Origin: an uncultured Pelagibacteraceae bacterium
GTDB taxonomy: Bacteria > Pseudomonadota > Alphaproteobacteria > Pelagibacterales > Pelagibacteraceae
Direction: 5' to 3'
Assembly: GCA_902628965.1 (NCBI GenBank)
Contig: CACOPB010000002.1
Location: 186,001-250,000, forward strand
Length of the DNA stretch: 64,000 bases
Shown: positions 23,394 through 33,541 of the stretch, piece by piece
How positions within the stretch are numbered: position 1 is the stretch's first letter
Layout: each line of letters starts with the position of its first letter
Position numbers and translations under genes: made by a program
The notes under the pieces: model-generated
What the model saw: only the letters and a program-made list of their open reading frames with translations
Told to the model about the DNA's origin: nothing
Database searches by the model: none

Positions 23394-24780
23394 ATTAGCA
23401 AAATCTGAACTGATCCATTTTGTTGGAATAGGTGGAATAGGCATGAGTGGATTAGCTTTAATAATGAAAGGTAAAGGTTTTAAAGTACAAGGAAGTGATA
23501 TTTTAAATAATAAAAATATTGAAAGATTAAGAAAAGAAAAAATAAAAGTCTTCATTGGGCATAAAAAACAAAATATAGATAAAGGAACTATCCTAGTTAT
23601 ATCGTCAGCTATTAAAAAAAATAATCCTGAGTTTGTTGCGGCCAAAAAAAAACAATTGCCTATTTATAAAAGAGGAGAAATGTTGGCAAACATTGTCTCT
23701 TTAACAAAAAATATCGTAGTTGTTGGATCACATGGTAAAACCACAACAACATCTTTGATAGCATCTATATTTCAAGAAACAAAAATTGATCCCACTATTA
23801 TTAATGGAGGAGTAATAAATTCAATTAATAATTCTGCAAAGCTTGGAAAAAGTGATTGGTCTATTTTAGAAGCTGATGAGTCTGATGGAAGTTTTGTCTT
23901 CATACCACCAACTTATTCAATAATTACAAATATAGATCGTGAGCATATGGATTATTATGGATCTATGGATAAACTAAATAAATATTTTGAAAATTTTGTT
24001 AACAAAGTTCCTTCATTTGGAAAATCATTTATTTGTTTAGATGATAGAAATAATAAAAACTTAATCAAAAATATTAGAAATAAAAATTTCTATACGTATG
24101 GTGTGGATACAAAATCAAATTTTTGTATAAAAAATATAAAACAATTAAAAGAGTTCTCCGAGTTTGACTTAAATATAAAATTACCTAATAAAAAAAATCA
24201 ATTAATAAAAAAATTTAAAATTCCTTTATTAGGAAACCATAATATTAAAAATTCTGTAGCCGCAGCAGCATTAGCTTTAACGGTAGGTTTGCCAATTAAT
24301 AATATAAAAAAAGGACTTAAAAATTTTAAAGGGGTTCAAAGAAGATTTAATAAAATTTTCAAATTTAATGATGTAGATTTTTATGATGATTATGCTCATC
24401 ATCCTACTGAAATAAAAGAAGTCCTGGATGGTGTTAAAAATGTTTATAAAGATTATGAAAAAATATGTGTTTTCCAACCACACAGAATTTCAAGAATTAA
24501 GGATTTAAAAAAAGAGTTTACGTTTGCATTTAAAAATGCAGACAAAGTTATACTTTTCCCTATTTATACCGCAGGAGAAAAAATTAAACTTGGATTTAAT
24601 TATATAAATTTTGCAAAGGAAATAATTAAAAATTCTAAAGTTCAATTATTTTTAGTAGAAGATAAATTTCAATTGGCTAAATTTATTAAAGCAAATATAT
24701 ACGGAAAAAAAATAGTTATAGGTATGGGTGCAGGAACTATTTCAAATTGGATGCGTGAATTACCTAATTTATTATTATGA
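23383..24780 (+). CDS. murC: UDP-N-acetylmuramate--L-alanine ligase
   Basis: HFVGIGGIGMSGLA, GSHGKTTTTSLIA, EADESDGSF. Confidence 0.97.
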   Translation: MKIKLAKSELIHFVGIGGIGMSGLALIMKGKGFKVQGSDILNNKNIERLRKEKIKVFIGHKKQNIDKGTILVISSAIKKNNPEFVAAKKKQLPIYKRGEMLANIVSLTKNIVVVGSHGKTTTTSLIASIFQETKIDPTIINGGVINSINNSAKLGKSDWSILEADESDGSFVFIPPTYSIITNIDREHMDYYGSMDKLNKYFENFVNKVPSFGKSFICLDDRNNKNLIKNIRNKNFYTYGVDTKSNFCIKNIKQLKEFSEFDLNIKLPNKKNQLIKKFKIPLLGNHNIKNSVAAAALALTVGLPINNIKKGLKNFKGVQRRFNKIFKFNDVDFYDDYAHHPTEIKEVLDGVKNVYKDYEKICVFQPHRISRIKDLKKEFTFAFKNADKVILFPIYTAGEKIKLGFNYINFAKEIIKNSKVQLFLVEDKFQLAKFIKANIYGKKIVIGMGAGTISNWMRELPNLLL

Positions 24781-25682
24781 AAATTGAACTTAAAGAACTC
24801 ATGGAACAATTTAGTAATAATTTAAAGTTAGATTATGATTTAAAAAAAAAAAATTGGTTTAATATAGGAGGTAAAACTAAAGCTTTCTATAAAGCAAATA
24901 ATTTAAAAGAATTAATTAAATTTCTAAAAATAATTAAAAATCATGAGAAAATATTTTTATTGGGAGCTGGTTCAAATACACTTATATCTGATGTCAAATA
25001 CGATGGGATCGTAATAAAACTTACTAATAATTTTAATAATATTTCTATGCATTCTGAAGAAATTGTAGTTGCTGGTAGTGCAGTTACAGACAAGTCACTT
25101 TCTGAATTTGCAATGGAAAATAGCATAGGTGGATTTGAGTTTCTTTCATGTATACCTGGTACTGTAGGTGGTGGAATTAAAATGAATGCAGGTTGTTTTC
25201 AAAGAGAATTTAAAGATATTTTAGTTTCAATTCAGGCACTAAATAAATCAGGGAAAATAATTACTATACCTGCAAAAGAAATTAATTTTAAATATAGAGA
25301 CAGTGGATTATCAGATGATCTTATTTTTTTAAGTGCATCATTTAAAGGCTTTAAAAAAGATAAGAATGAAATTAATAAATATATGAAATTACTTAAAGAG
25401 AAAAAGGAACAAACTCAACCCACAAAAATTAAAACTAGTGGTAGCACTTTTAAAAATCCGATAGATCAGACTGAAAAAAAAGTTTGGCAACTCATCAAAG
25501 AATCTGTGCCATTAGAAAAATCGTTTGGAGACGCAGCAATCTCAGAAAAACACTGTAATTTTTTTGTAAATAAAGGTAATGCTAAGTTTGAAGATATGAA
25601 AAAATTAATTGAATTTGTATCAAAGACTGTTTTTGAAAAAACAGGTGTCAAGTTAGAAACAGAAATAAAAATTTTAGAATAA
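24777..25682 (+). CDS. murB: UDP-N-acetylmuramate dehydrogenase
   Basis: NWFNIGGKTKAFY, LGAGSNTLISD, GFEFLSCIPGTVGGGIKMNAGC, SGSTFKNP. Confidence 0.96.
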   Translation: MKIELKELMEQFSNNLKLDYDLKKKNWFNIGGKTKAFYKANNLKELIKFLKIIKNHEKIFLLGAGSNTLISDVKYDGIVIKLTNNFNNISMHSEEIVVAGSAVTDKSLSEFAMENSIGGFEFLSCIPGTVGGGIKMNAGCFQREFKDILVSIQALNKSGKIITIPAKEINFKYRDSGLSDDLIFLSASFKGFKKDKNEINKYMKLLKEKKEQTQPTKIKTSGSTFKNPIDQTEKKVWQLIKESVPLEKSFGDAAISEKHCNFFVNKGNAKFEDMKKLIEFVSKTVFEKTGVKLETEIKILE

Positions 25683-25683
25683 A

Positions 25684-26598
25684 TTGAAAAAAAAGGTACT
25701 TATAATCTCCGGTGGGATATCCAAGGAAAGACTTATCAGCCTTGATACAGGTTTACAAGTAGCTAAAGAATTAAAAAAATATAAATATAAAGTTAAAATT
25801 TCTGAACCTAATATTAATTTGTCAAAAATTATTAAAAAATTCAAACCTTATGTAATTTTTAATGCGCTTCACGGTCAATTTGGTGAAGATGGTTATATCC
25901 AAACTATTTTAGAGACTTATAAAATCCCTTATACACACTCAGGAGTAATTGCTTCATCAATAGCAATGGATAAAGAATTATCCAAAAAAATTTTTATTAA
26001 AAATAAAATTAATACACCAAAATTTTTCATATATTCATATGATGAAACAAATTCTAATTTAATAAAAAAAATAAATAAGAAATTAAAATTTCCAGTTGTT
26101 GTAAAGCCGATTAACGAAGGTTCAAGTGTGAACGTTTTTATTTGTAATAAAAAAAATATTTTTAAGATTTTAAATTCCATCAAAAATTATAAAAAAGTGA
26201 TGATAGAAGAGTTTATTGGGGGAAGAGAGATTCAGGTTGCAATAATGGGAAATAGCAAATTAGGTGCAATAGAACTTAAGCCAAAAAGAAAATTTTATGA
26301 TTATCAGGCTAAGTATAACATTAAAGCAAAAACTCAACATATAATTCCAGTTAACTTACCTAAAAAAAAATTGAATCAGGTAATGGGTCTGGCTTTAAAG
26401 GCCCATAGAATTATTGGTTGCAATGGTGTTACTCGTTCAGATTTTAAACTTCATAAGGGAAAATTTTATTTATTAGAGATTAATACCCAGCCTGGAATGA
26501 CAAAGTTATCTCTTGTTCCAGAAATTGCTTATCACAACAATATAAGCTTTATAAAGTTAATCGAATGGATTTTAAAAGATGCATCAAAGGAAAAGTAA
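25684..26598 (+). CDS. ddl: D-alanine--D-alanine ligase (TTG start)
   Basis: SGGISKERLISLDTG, NALHGQFGEDGYIQ, KPINEGSSVNV, LEINTQPGMT. Confidence 0.95.
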   Translation: MKKKVLIISGGISKERLISLDTGLQVAKELKKYKYKVKISEPNINLSKIIKKFKPYVIFNALHGQFGEDGYIQTILETYKIPYTHSGVIASSIAMDKELSKKIFIKNKINTPKFFIYSYDETNSNLIKKINKKLKFPVVVKPINEGSSVNVFICNKKNIFKILNSIKNYKKVMIEEFIGGREIQVAIMGNSKLGAIELKPKRKFYDYQAKYNIKAKTQHIIPVNLPKKKLNQVMGLALKAHRIIGCNGVTRSDFKLHKGKFYLLEINTQPGMTKLSLVPEIAYHNNISFIKLIEWILKDASKEK

Positions 26599-27250
26599 AA
26601 AAATTTTAGTTTATTTTTTTTTACTATTAGCTCTTGGTTCAATAAACAACACAAGTATAAATAATTTTAAGTTTGAAAAAATTCAAAATATAAATATTTC
26701 AGGCTTAAAAAATATAAATAAACAAAATTTAATTTTAGATTTAAGAGATTTAGATTTAGGTAATATTTTTTTTATAAAAAAAAATGAAATTAAAGAAGTT
26801 ATTAATTCGAATAGTTTAGTACAAAATTTTCAAATTTTTAAGAAATATCCTTCAACTTTGGAGATAAATATTCAAGAAACTGATTTTTTAGCTAAAATGA
26901 ATCAAAATGGACAAACCTTTATAATTGGTTCGAATGGTAAATTATCAAACAATAATTTTTCATCTAGTGATTTACCATATATTTTCGGAAAACCAGACAT
27001 TGAAGTTTTTCTAAAATTTAAAAAAATAATAGATACCTCAAAATTATCTTTTGAAAAAATAAAGTATTTATATTTTTTTGAAGCTAATAGATGGGATATA
27101 GAATTTGAAAATAACATTATATTAAAATTACCAAAAAATTTAACAGTAAAGTCTTTAAATGATATTATTGTATTTTTAGATGATAAAAAATTTAAAAAAA
27201 TAAAATTAATTGACGCTAGAATTGATAACCAGATAATTGTTAATGATTGA
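26579..27250 (+). CDS. ftsQ: FtsQ/DivIB-like division protein
   Basis: Single TM + POTRA-like IQNINISGLKNINKQNLILDLRDLDLGNIFFIKKNEIKEVI...FKKYPSTLEINIQE; located between ddl and ftsA-like. Confidence 0.85.
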   Translation: MHQRKSKKILVYFFLLLALGSINNTSINNFKFEKIQNINISGLKNINKQNLILDLRDLDLGNIFFIKKNEIKEVINSNSLVQNFQIFKKYPSTLEINIQETDFLAKMNQNGQTFIIGSNGKLSNNNFSSSDLPYIFGKPDIEVFLKFKKIIDTSKLSFEKIKYLYFFEANRWDIEFENNIILKLPKNLTVKSLNDIIVFLDDKKFKKIKLIDARIDNQIIVND

Positions 27251-27953
27251 AGAATTAGAATTTGAAACTATTCTTAGTATATCGTCAAAAGAATTTAAAA
27301 TTTATCTATATGATTGTAGAAATCAAATAATTTTATATAAAAATAATTTAAAAATAGAAAATTTACATCAAAACCTCAATCTTAATTTTTTATCTAAATT
27401 TCTTGAGGAAAACGTATTTAAAATAGAAAAATTAAGTGCGCAGTTTATCAAAAATATATCTTTAATTATTGAAAGCAATGAATCTTTTAAGTCTACTATG
27501 AGTTTAAAAAAGAAAAATTATCAAGAAATTATAAATAAAAAAAAAATAGAAAAAATGCTTGTTGAAGCAAAAGATTTAATTAAAAAAAACTACTCTAGAG
27601 AAAAAATATTACATATATTGATTAAAGAATTTTTGGTAGATGATAAAAACTTCTCATTTACTCAAAAAGAGATAATAGGCGATTATTTAATTTTAGAAGT
27701 TGAATTTATTTTATTACCAAATAATCTCATGTTACAAATTGAAAAAATATTTGAAAAATTTCATATCAGGGTAAAAGAATATTTAGATGGAGATTATTTA
27801 AATGATTTATTCCGAGATAATGAAAATGAAATTGAGACTCCTGATATGGTTTACAAACTTCGCGATGGATATAACCAAAATGAGGTAGTTTTGGTACCAA
27901 AAAAGTTAAAAAAATTGGGCTTTTTTGAAAAATTTTTTCAACTATTCAGTTAA
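27237..27953 (+). CDS. Truncated FtsA-like protein lacking actin ATPase motifs
   Basis: 238 aa at the ftsA locus between ftsQ and lpxC; FtsA 1A/1C-like N-terminal architecture and amphipathic C-terminus LGFFEKFFQLFS; no DIGGGT-type phosphate motif. Confidence 0.65.
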   Translation: MLMIEELEFETILSISSKEFKIYLYDCRNQIILYKNNLKIENLHQNLNLNFLSKFLEENVFKIEKLSAQFIKNISLIIESNESFKSTMSLKKKNYQEIINKKKIEKMLVEAKDLIKKNYSREKILHILIKEFLVDDKNFSFTQKEIIGDYLILEVEFILLPNNLMLQIEKIFEKFHIRVKEYLDGDYLNDLFRDNENEIETPDMVYKLRDGYNQNEVVLVPKKLKKLGFFEKFFQLFS

Positions 27954-27977
27954 TTTTGTCTTTTCTGGTAATATTTC

Positions 27978-28937
27978 TTGTTTTTTAATCTAAGATTATT
28001 CGCTTTAAAAAGTTATGTGTCTTATCTAACTCAAAAAACAATCAAAAATAACATTTTATTCAGCGGGGTAGGCCTTCATAGTGGATTAAATGTTAATGTA
28101 AAAATAAAACCAGCTAACCCAAATCATGGAATTGTATTTAAAAGAGTAGATTTGCCTTCAAAAAATATTTTAATACCAAATTTTATAAATGTAACAAATA
28201 CATCTTTAAACACAACGATAGAAAATGAATTTGGCACAAAGATTTCTACAATAGAACATTTAATGGGAGCTTTATTTGGTCTAGGTATAGATAATGCTTT
28301 AATTGAAATTGATAATGAGGAAGTTCCAATTTTGGATGGATCAGCTAAATTATTTATAGAAGAAATAATTACTGCAGGAATTCAAGTTAGTGAAACACCA
28401 ATTAAAATTATTAAAATAAATAAGCCAATTGAATACTGCGAAGGTGAGAGAAGTATTAGCATTAAACCTTCAACTTTAAGTTTAGATATTGATTTTGAGT
28501 TAAAATATAAAAACCAAGTTATAGGCAATCAAAGAAATAAAGTAAAAGTATATGATGATGACTTATCAGAAATTTTTAATTCTAGAACATTTTGCTTATT
28601 TGAGGATATTGAGTTTATAAAGCAAAAAGGTTTAGCAAAAGGTGGAAGTTTAGAAAATGCAATTGTGGTTAAAGAAAACGAAATCTTAAATCCAGAGGGT
28701 TTAAGGAATAAAAAAGAATTCGTAAATCATAAAATACTAGATTGTATTGGTGATCTTTATACATCGGGATATAGAATGGTGGCAAGTATTACTTGCTCTC
28801 AAGGTGGTCACTATCTTACGAATCAATTGTTAAGAAAGCTTTTTAAAGATAAAGAAAATTTTTCTATCGTAGAAATTAAAGAAAAAAACCTGCCCCACAC
28901 ATTAATAAATAGAAATTTATTACGATCTATTGCATAA
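27978..28937 (+). CDS. lpxC: UDP-3-O-acyl-N-acetylglucosamine deacetylase
   Basis: SGVGLHSGLNV, STIEHLMGALFGLGIDN, LDGSAKLF, HKILDCIGDLY; true start probably internal GTG near 28017. Confidence 0.97.
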   Translation: MFFNLRLFALKSYVSYLTQKTIKNNILFSGVGLHSGLNVNVKIKPANPNHGIVFKRVDLPSKNILIPNFINVTNTSLNTTIENEFGTKISTIEHLMGALFGLGIDNALIEIDNEEVPILDGSAKLFIEEIITAGIQVSETPIKIIKINKPIEYCEGERSISIKPSTLSLDIDFELKYKNQVIGNQRNKVKVYDDDLSEIFNSRTFCLFEDIEFIKQKGLAKGGSLENAIVVKENEILNPEGLRNKKEFVNHKILDCIGDLYTSGYRMVASITCSQGGHYLTNQLLRKLFKDKENFSIVEIKEKNLPHTLINRNLLRSIA

Positions 28938-28981
28938 ATATAGTTATAGTTTTAATTAATTAAAACAAAAAATAAAAATAA

Positions 28982-29833
28982 ATGAAGAGTATTTCAATAA
29001 TTTTTTCTGTTGTATTTATTTTACTATTTGCATCCTGTTCAAAAGATGTAGAAAAGAAATCTTTAATTAAAGAAAAACAATTAGAACTTCAAGTAACAGA
29101 AGCATATCAAGAGGGAATGAAAGCACTTGAGGAAGGTGATATTTTTTTTGCTGCAAAAAAATTTAATGAGGTAGAAGCACTTTTTCCACAATCAATTTGG
29201 GCTCCTAAATCAGCTCTGATGGCTGCATATTCTTATTATTCACAAGATTATTATATTGACGCTATAGCAGAACTTAAAAGATTCATTAGAATTTACCCCA
29301 AACATAAAGATTTGGGATATGTTTATTATATGTTAGGAGTTTCTTACTTTGAGCAAATTATTGATGAAAAAAAAGATACAAGCTCTATGTTAAAATCCAA
29401 AGAGTATTTTAATATTGTTTTAAGAGATTATAAAAATACTGATTATGCAATGGATGCAGAATTTAAATTAGGTCTTATTGAAGACACTTTGGCATCAAAG
29501 GAAATGTATTTAGGAAGATATTATTTAGATAAAAAAAAATGGGTAGCAGCAATAAATAGGTTTAAGACTGTTATAGATGATTATGATACCACAATTTATA
29601 TAGAAGAAGCTTTGCACAGAATGGTCGAAATTCATTATATATTAGGGCTTAAAGATGAAGCAGAAAAATATGCAAAATTGCTCGGTTATAACTATAAATC
29701 TTCACGTTGGTATGAAAATTCATATATTGTTTTTAATAAAAAATATAAAAAAAATAATATTAGAAAAAGTAAAATTAAAAATAAGAAAATTAGTAGTAAA
29801 TTTTTAAAAAAGTTTAAGTCCCTTTTTAATTAG
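28982..29833 (+). CDS. bamD: Outer membrane assembly lipoprotein BamD
   Basis: Lipobox LLFASC; TPR YQEGMKALEEGDIFFAAKKFNEVEALFPQS. Confidence 0.94.
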   Translation: MKSISIIFSVVFILLFASCSKDVEKKSLIKEKQLELQVTEAYQEGMKALEEGDIFFAAKKFNEVEALFPQSIWAPKSALMAAYSYYSQDYYIDAIAELKRFIRIYPKHKDLGYVYYMLGVSYFEQIIDEKKDTSSMLKSKEYFNIVLRDYKNTDYAMDAEFKLGLIEDTLASKEMYLGRYYLDKKKWVAAINRFKTVIDDYDTTIYIEEALHRMVEIHYILGLKDEAEKYAKLLGYNYKSSRWYENSYIVFNKKYKKNNIRKSKIKNKKISSKFLKKFKSLFN

Positions 29834-31864
29834 ATGAACGAGAAAAAAGTTCAAAAATTATATCTAGATAAGATCAAATTAATAAAAAAATATAACTTTT
29901 ATTATTTTGAAAAAAGCAAACCAATTATCTCTGATGATTTATATGATAAACTAAAAAAAGAAATTCTTAAACTAGAATTAAATTATAATTTTTTAAAATC
30001 AGAAGACTCCCCCTCATTAAGAGTAGGATATAAACCATCAAAAAATTTTAAAAAAATTGCTCATAGAACTCCAATGCTTTCATTGTCAAATGCATTTAAT
30101 GAAGAAGATTTATATAATTTTCAAAAAAAAATAATAAATTATCTTTCTGAAAAAGATACTTACAAGATCGATTTTAGTGCAGAACCCAAGATAGATGGTA
30201 TTTCAGCTTCATTAACATACAAAAACAGTAAGTTAGAAAAAGGTTTGTCAAGAGGAGACGGAAAAGAGGGGGAGGATATTACTTTAAATCTTGCCACAAT
30301 AAATGATATTCCAAAAAAAATATTATCAAAAGATTTTCCTGAAGATATAGAAATAAGAGGTGAGGTTTTTATTAAAAATAGTGATTTTGAAAATTTAAAA
30401 GAAAAATTTGCTAATCCTAGAAATGCTGCATCAGGTTCTTTAAGACAAAAAAATCCAGAGTACACAAAAAAAATACCATTAAATTTTATTGCATATACAT
30501 TTGGTTACGAGAAAGGTTTAAAAATCGGTAACCAGTTTGATTTTCTAAAACAACTAGATAAATGGGGCTTTAAAACAAATCCATTAAATAAATTAATTTC
30601 TGGAGTAAAAAATTTAGTAAATAATTATAATGAAGTTGAGAAAAAAAGGTCAGATTTAGATTTTGATATAGATGGAATAGTTTACAAAGTTAATGATTTT
30701 AAACTTCAAAAAAGATTAGGTTTTGTAGCTAACGCACCAAGGTGGGCAATAGCTCATAAATTTTCCTCTAACAAAGCTATTTCTAAAATTATTGATATAG
30801 ATATCCAAATTGGAAGAACAGGTGCTTTAACGCCAGTAGCAAAAATCAAACCAATCAATATTGGAGGTGTTTTAGTTTCTAACGCAACATTGCATAATGA
30901 AGATGAAATTAACCGTAAAGATGTTAGAATAGGTGATATTGTAACAGTAGAAAGAGCTGGTGATGTAATACCACATATTTTATCTGTAGATTTAAATAAA
31001 AGAACTAATTCGAGTACAAAATTTATCTTTCCTAAAAATTGTCCATCTTGTGGATCTAAAACAATAAAGGAATTCAATAAGATTACAAAAAAGAATGACG
31101 CGGTAAGAAGATGTTCTAGTGAAGGTTATAATTGTGATAAAATCTCAATTGAAAAATTGAAACATTTTGTTTCAAAAGAAGCTTTTAATATTGATGGGCT
31201 TGGAAAAAAAATAATTGAAGAGTTTTGGAAATTAAAATTAATAAAATTCCCTCAAGATATTTTTAAATTAGATTACAACAAAATTGAGAAATTAGAGGGT
31301 TGGGGGAGATTGTCAGTTGAAAATTTAAAGTATTCTATAAATCAAAAAAAAAACATTTCTCTTGACAGATTTATATTTGCTTTAGGTGTAAGGCACATTG
31401 GGCTTGAGAATGCAAAAATTATATCAAAACACTTTATATCAATTCAAAATTTTAAAAATCTTACGAAAAAAAATAATTACGATGAATTATTAAATATAGA
31501 TGGGATAGGTGAAACACAAGTTAACTCAATTAAAATTTTTTTTTCAAACGAAACAAACATTAAAGTATTAAATGAACTAGCGAAAGTTTTGGAAATAAAA
31601 GATAGCAATAATACAAAGGTTAATGGATTGTTAAAAGACAAATCATTTTTGGTAACAGGTAAATTGAAAGGAATAAGCAGAGCGGAAGTAAAATCATTAA
31701 TTGAGGAAAATTCTGGAAATACAGTTAGTAGTGTATCTAAAAAATTGAATTATTTAATTGTTGGAGAAAAACCAACTAAAAAAAAAGTTGAAAATGCTAA
31801 AGCTCTCAAAGTAAAAGTTATTAATCAAAATGAATTTTTAAAAATGTTAAATAAAACTGGCTAA
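29834..31864 (+). CDS. ligA: NAD-dependent DNA ligase
   Basis: AEPKIDGISASLTY, IDGIVYKVND, zinc finger CPSCGSKT, BRCT C-terminus. Confidence 0.97.
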   Translation: MNEKKVQKLYLDKIKLIKKYNFYYFEKSKPIISDDLYDKLKKEILKLELNYNFLKSEDSPSLRVGYKPSKNFKKIAHRTPMLSLSNAFNEEDLYNFQKKIINYLSEKDTYKIDFSAEPKIDGISASLTYKNSKLEKGLSRGDGKEGEDITLNLATINDIPKKILSKDFPEDIEIRGEVFIKNSDFENLKEKFANPRNAASGSLRQKNPEYTKKIPLNFIAYTFGYEKGLKIGNQFDFLKQLDKWGFKTNPLNKLISGVKNLVNNYNEVEKKRSDLDFDIDGIVYKVNDFKLQKRLGFVANAPRWAIAHKFSSNKAISKIIDIDIQIGRTGALTPVAKIKPINIGGVLVSNATLHNEDEINRKDVRIGDIVTVERAGDVIPHILSVDLNKRTNSSTKFIFPKNCPSCGSKTIKEFNKITKKNDAVRRCSSEGYNCDKISIEKLKHFVSKEAFNIDGLGKKIIEEFWKLKLIKFPQDIFKLDYNKIEKLEGWGRLSVENLKYSINQKKNISLDRFIFALGVRHIGLENAKIISKHFISIQNFKNLTKKNNYDELLNIDGIGETQVNSIKIFFSNETNIKVLNELAKVLEIKDSNNTKVNGLLKDKSFLVTGKLKGISRAEVKSLIEENSGNTVSSVSKKLNYLIVGEKPTKKKVENAKALKVKVINQNEFLKMLNKTG

Positions 31865-33541
31865 CCATTTTCTTTCATTAGAATTTAAGTATTTTGAGAT
31901 TTTTGCGTAAACATCTAGGTGATACTTAAAAAGATAATTTTTCTCATGAGAGGTTAGTAAATCCAAATTTAATAAATCTTTTTCAATTGGAGCCATTGTT
32001 AAATTTTTAAAAAATAAATTTTTATTTTTTCTTTTCACATAAACTAAATTTTCAATTCTTATTCCAAATTGATTTTTTTTATAGTATCCAGGCTCATTAC
32101 TCAAAATCATACCTTCTTTAATTTTTACTTCATTAATTTTTGTAATTGATTGTGGTCCTTCATGAACATTAAGAAAAAAACCAACACCGTGTCCCGTACC
32201 ATGCGCATAATCTAGGTTACTTTTGTTTAAAAATTTTCTCGCTCTTTTGTCAATTTTTTTACCTGTGTCATCTTTATTAATATCAGTCGTAGCAACGGCA
32301 ATATGACCTTTTAATACTTTAGTAAAAATATTTTTTATTTTTTGATTTTGATTAGAAAAACATATCGTTCTTGTGACATCAGTTGTCCCATATTTATATT
32401 GTCCACCTGAGTCACATAACAAAATATCTTTTCTACTAATAGTCCTACATTTTTCTTTTTCTGCACGGTAATGTACTATAGCACCATTTTTACCTGAGCC
32501 TGCAATTGTATCAAAGCTAGGATAGAGAAAGTTTTTATTTAATTTTCTAAAATATTCTAATTTCTTAGCTGCTTCTACTTCTGTAATTTTTTTTTTATTA
32601 ATTTTTTTTATCCAAAATAAAAATTTAGTTAAGGCTACTCCATCTAAGATATGAGCATATATCATATTATTAATCTCTGTTTTATTTTTGATTGCTTTTA
32701 AAAGATAAATTGGATCTTCTCTTTTTATAATCTTAAATTTAGACTTAATTAAATTTTCATAAAATATTGAACAAGATTTGTCATCTACAATAAAGTTTTC
32801 TCCCTTAATATATTTTATTTTACTTGGTAAGGCATGTACATCTAAAAATTCGTCTTTCTTAATAATTTTATTTTTTAATAATTGCTTACACTTTTTAAGA
32901 TTACTTATAAGTAGTATTTTTTTTGATTTGCTTACTATCAATCTTGAATTGGGAATTGGACTGTTAGGGCCATCTCCACCCCTTATATTCAAAGTCCACG
33001 CAACATTTTCTGGTGCGCTAATAAAAATATAATCACATTTATTTTTTTTTAAGTATTTAGTTATTTTATTTAATTTAGAATTAATACTTTCACCAACAAT
33101 ATTTTTTTCTAAAGAAAAAAATGGGATAGAAGTATGTTTTTTCTGTTTTTTAATTTCATCTATTAGATTTTTTTCAACATATTTGATTTTATTGTGTTTT
33201 AAAAAATAATTTTTAATTTGAGTATTGGTAAATAACTTTGGATCTATCCCAAGTGTAAGATTTTTAAACAAACTACAATTTATTAATTTTTCAAATCCAT
33301 AAATTTTAAAATTTTTTCCACTCTCAATTTTACTTTGAATTGTATATCTTCCATCAGTAAATAAATAATTTTTATTTTTGAGAATTATGGCTAAACCAGC
33401 AGATCCACTAAAGTTTGAGATTACCTCTAATCGATTTAATTTTGAATATTCTGTAAAATAATCGTCATTTTTTGGAATTACATAGCCGTCAATTTCATAT
33501 TTCTTAAATTTGCTTCTTAATTCTTTTATGAAATTTTTCAT
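31847..33541 (-). CDS. Xaa-Pro aminopeptidase (M24B)
   Basis: LCDSGGQYKYGTTDVTRT, DYAHGTGHGVGFFLNVHEGPQ, LSNEPGYY. Confidence 0.95.
   Translation of the reverse strand: MKNFIKELRSKFKKYEIDGYVIPKNDDYFTEYSKLNRLEVISNFSGSAGLAIILKNKNYLFTDGRYTIQSKIESGKNFKIYGFEKLINCSLFKNLTLGIDPKLFTNTQIKNYFLKHNKIKYVEKNLIDEIKKQKKHTSIPFFSLEKNIVGESINSKLNKITKYLKKNKCDYIFISAPENVAWTLNIRGGDGPNSPIPNSRLIVSKSKKILLISNLKKCKQLLKNKIIKKDEFLDVHALPSKIKYIKGENFIVDDKSCSIFYENLIKSKFKIIKREDPIYLLKAIKNKTEINNMIYAHILDGVALTKFLFWIKKINKKKITEVEAAKKLEYFRKLNKNFLYPSFDTIAGSGKNGAIVHYRAEKEKCRTISRKDILLCDSGGQYKYGTTDVTRTICFSNQNQKIKNIFTKVLKGHIAVATTDINKDDTGKKIDKRARKFLNKSNLDYAHGTGHGVGFFLNVHEGPQSITKINEVKIKEGMILSNEPGYYKKNQFGIRIENLVYVKRKNKNLFFKNLTMAPIEKDLLNLDLLTSHEKNYLFKYHLDVYAKISKYLNSNERKWLASFI

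Noticed and set aside
28950-28967. AT-only palindrome GTTTTAATTAATTAAAAC between lpxC and bamD as a terminator
   Set aside because: Weak AT stem without a clear T-tract, and the genes look co-directional and continuous
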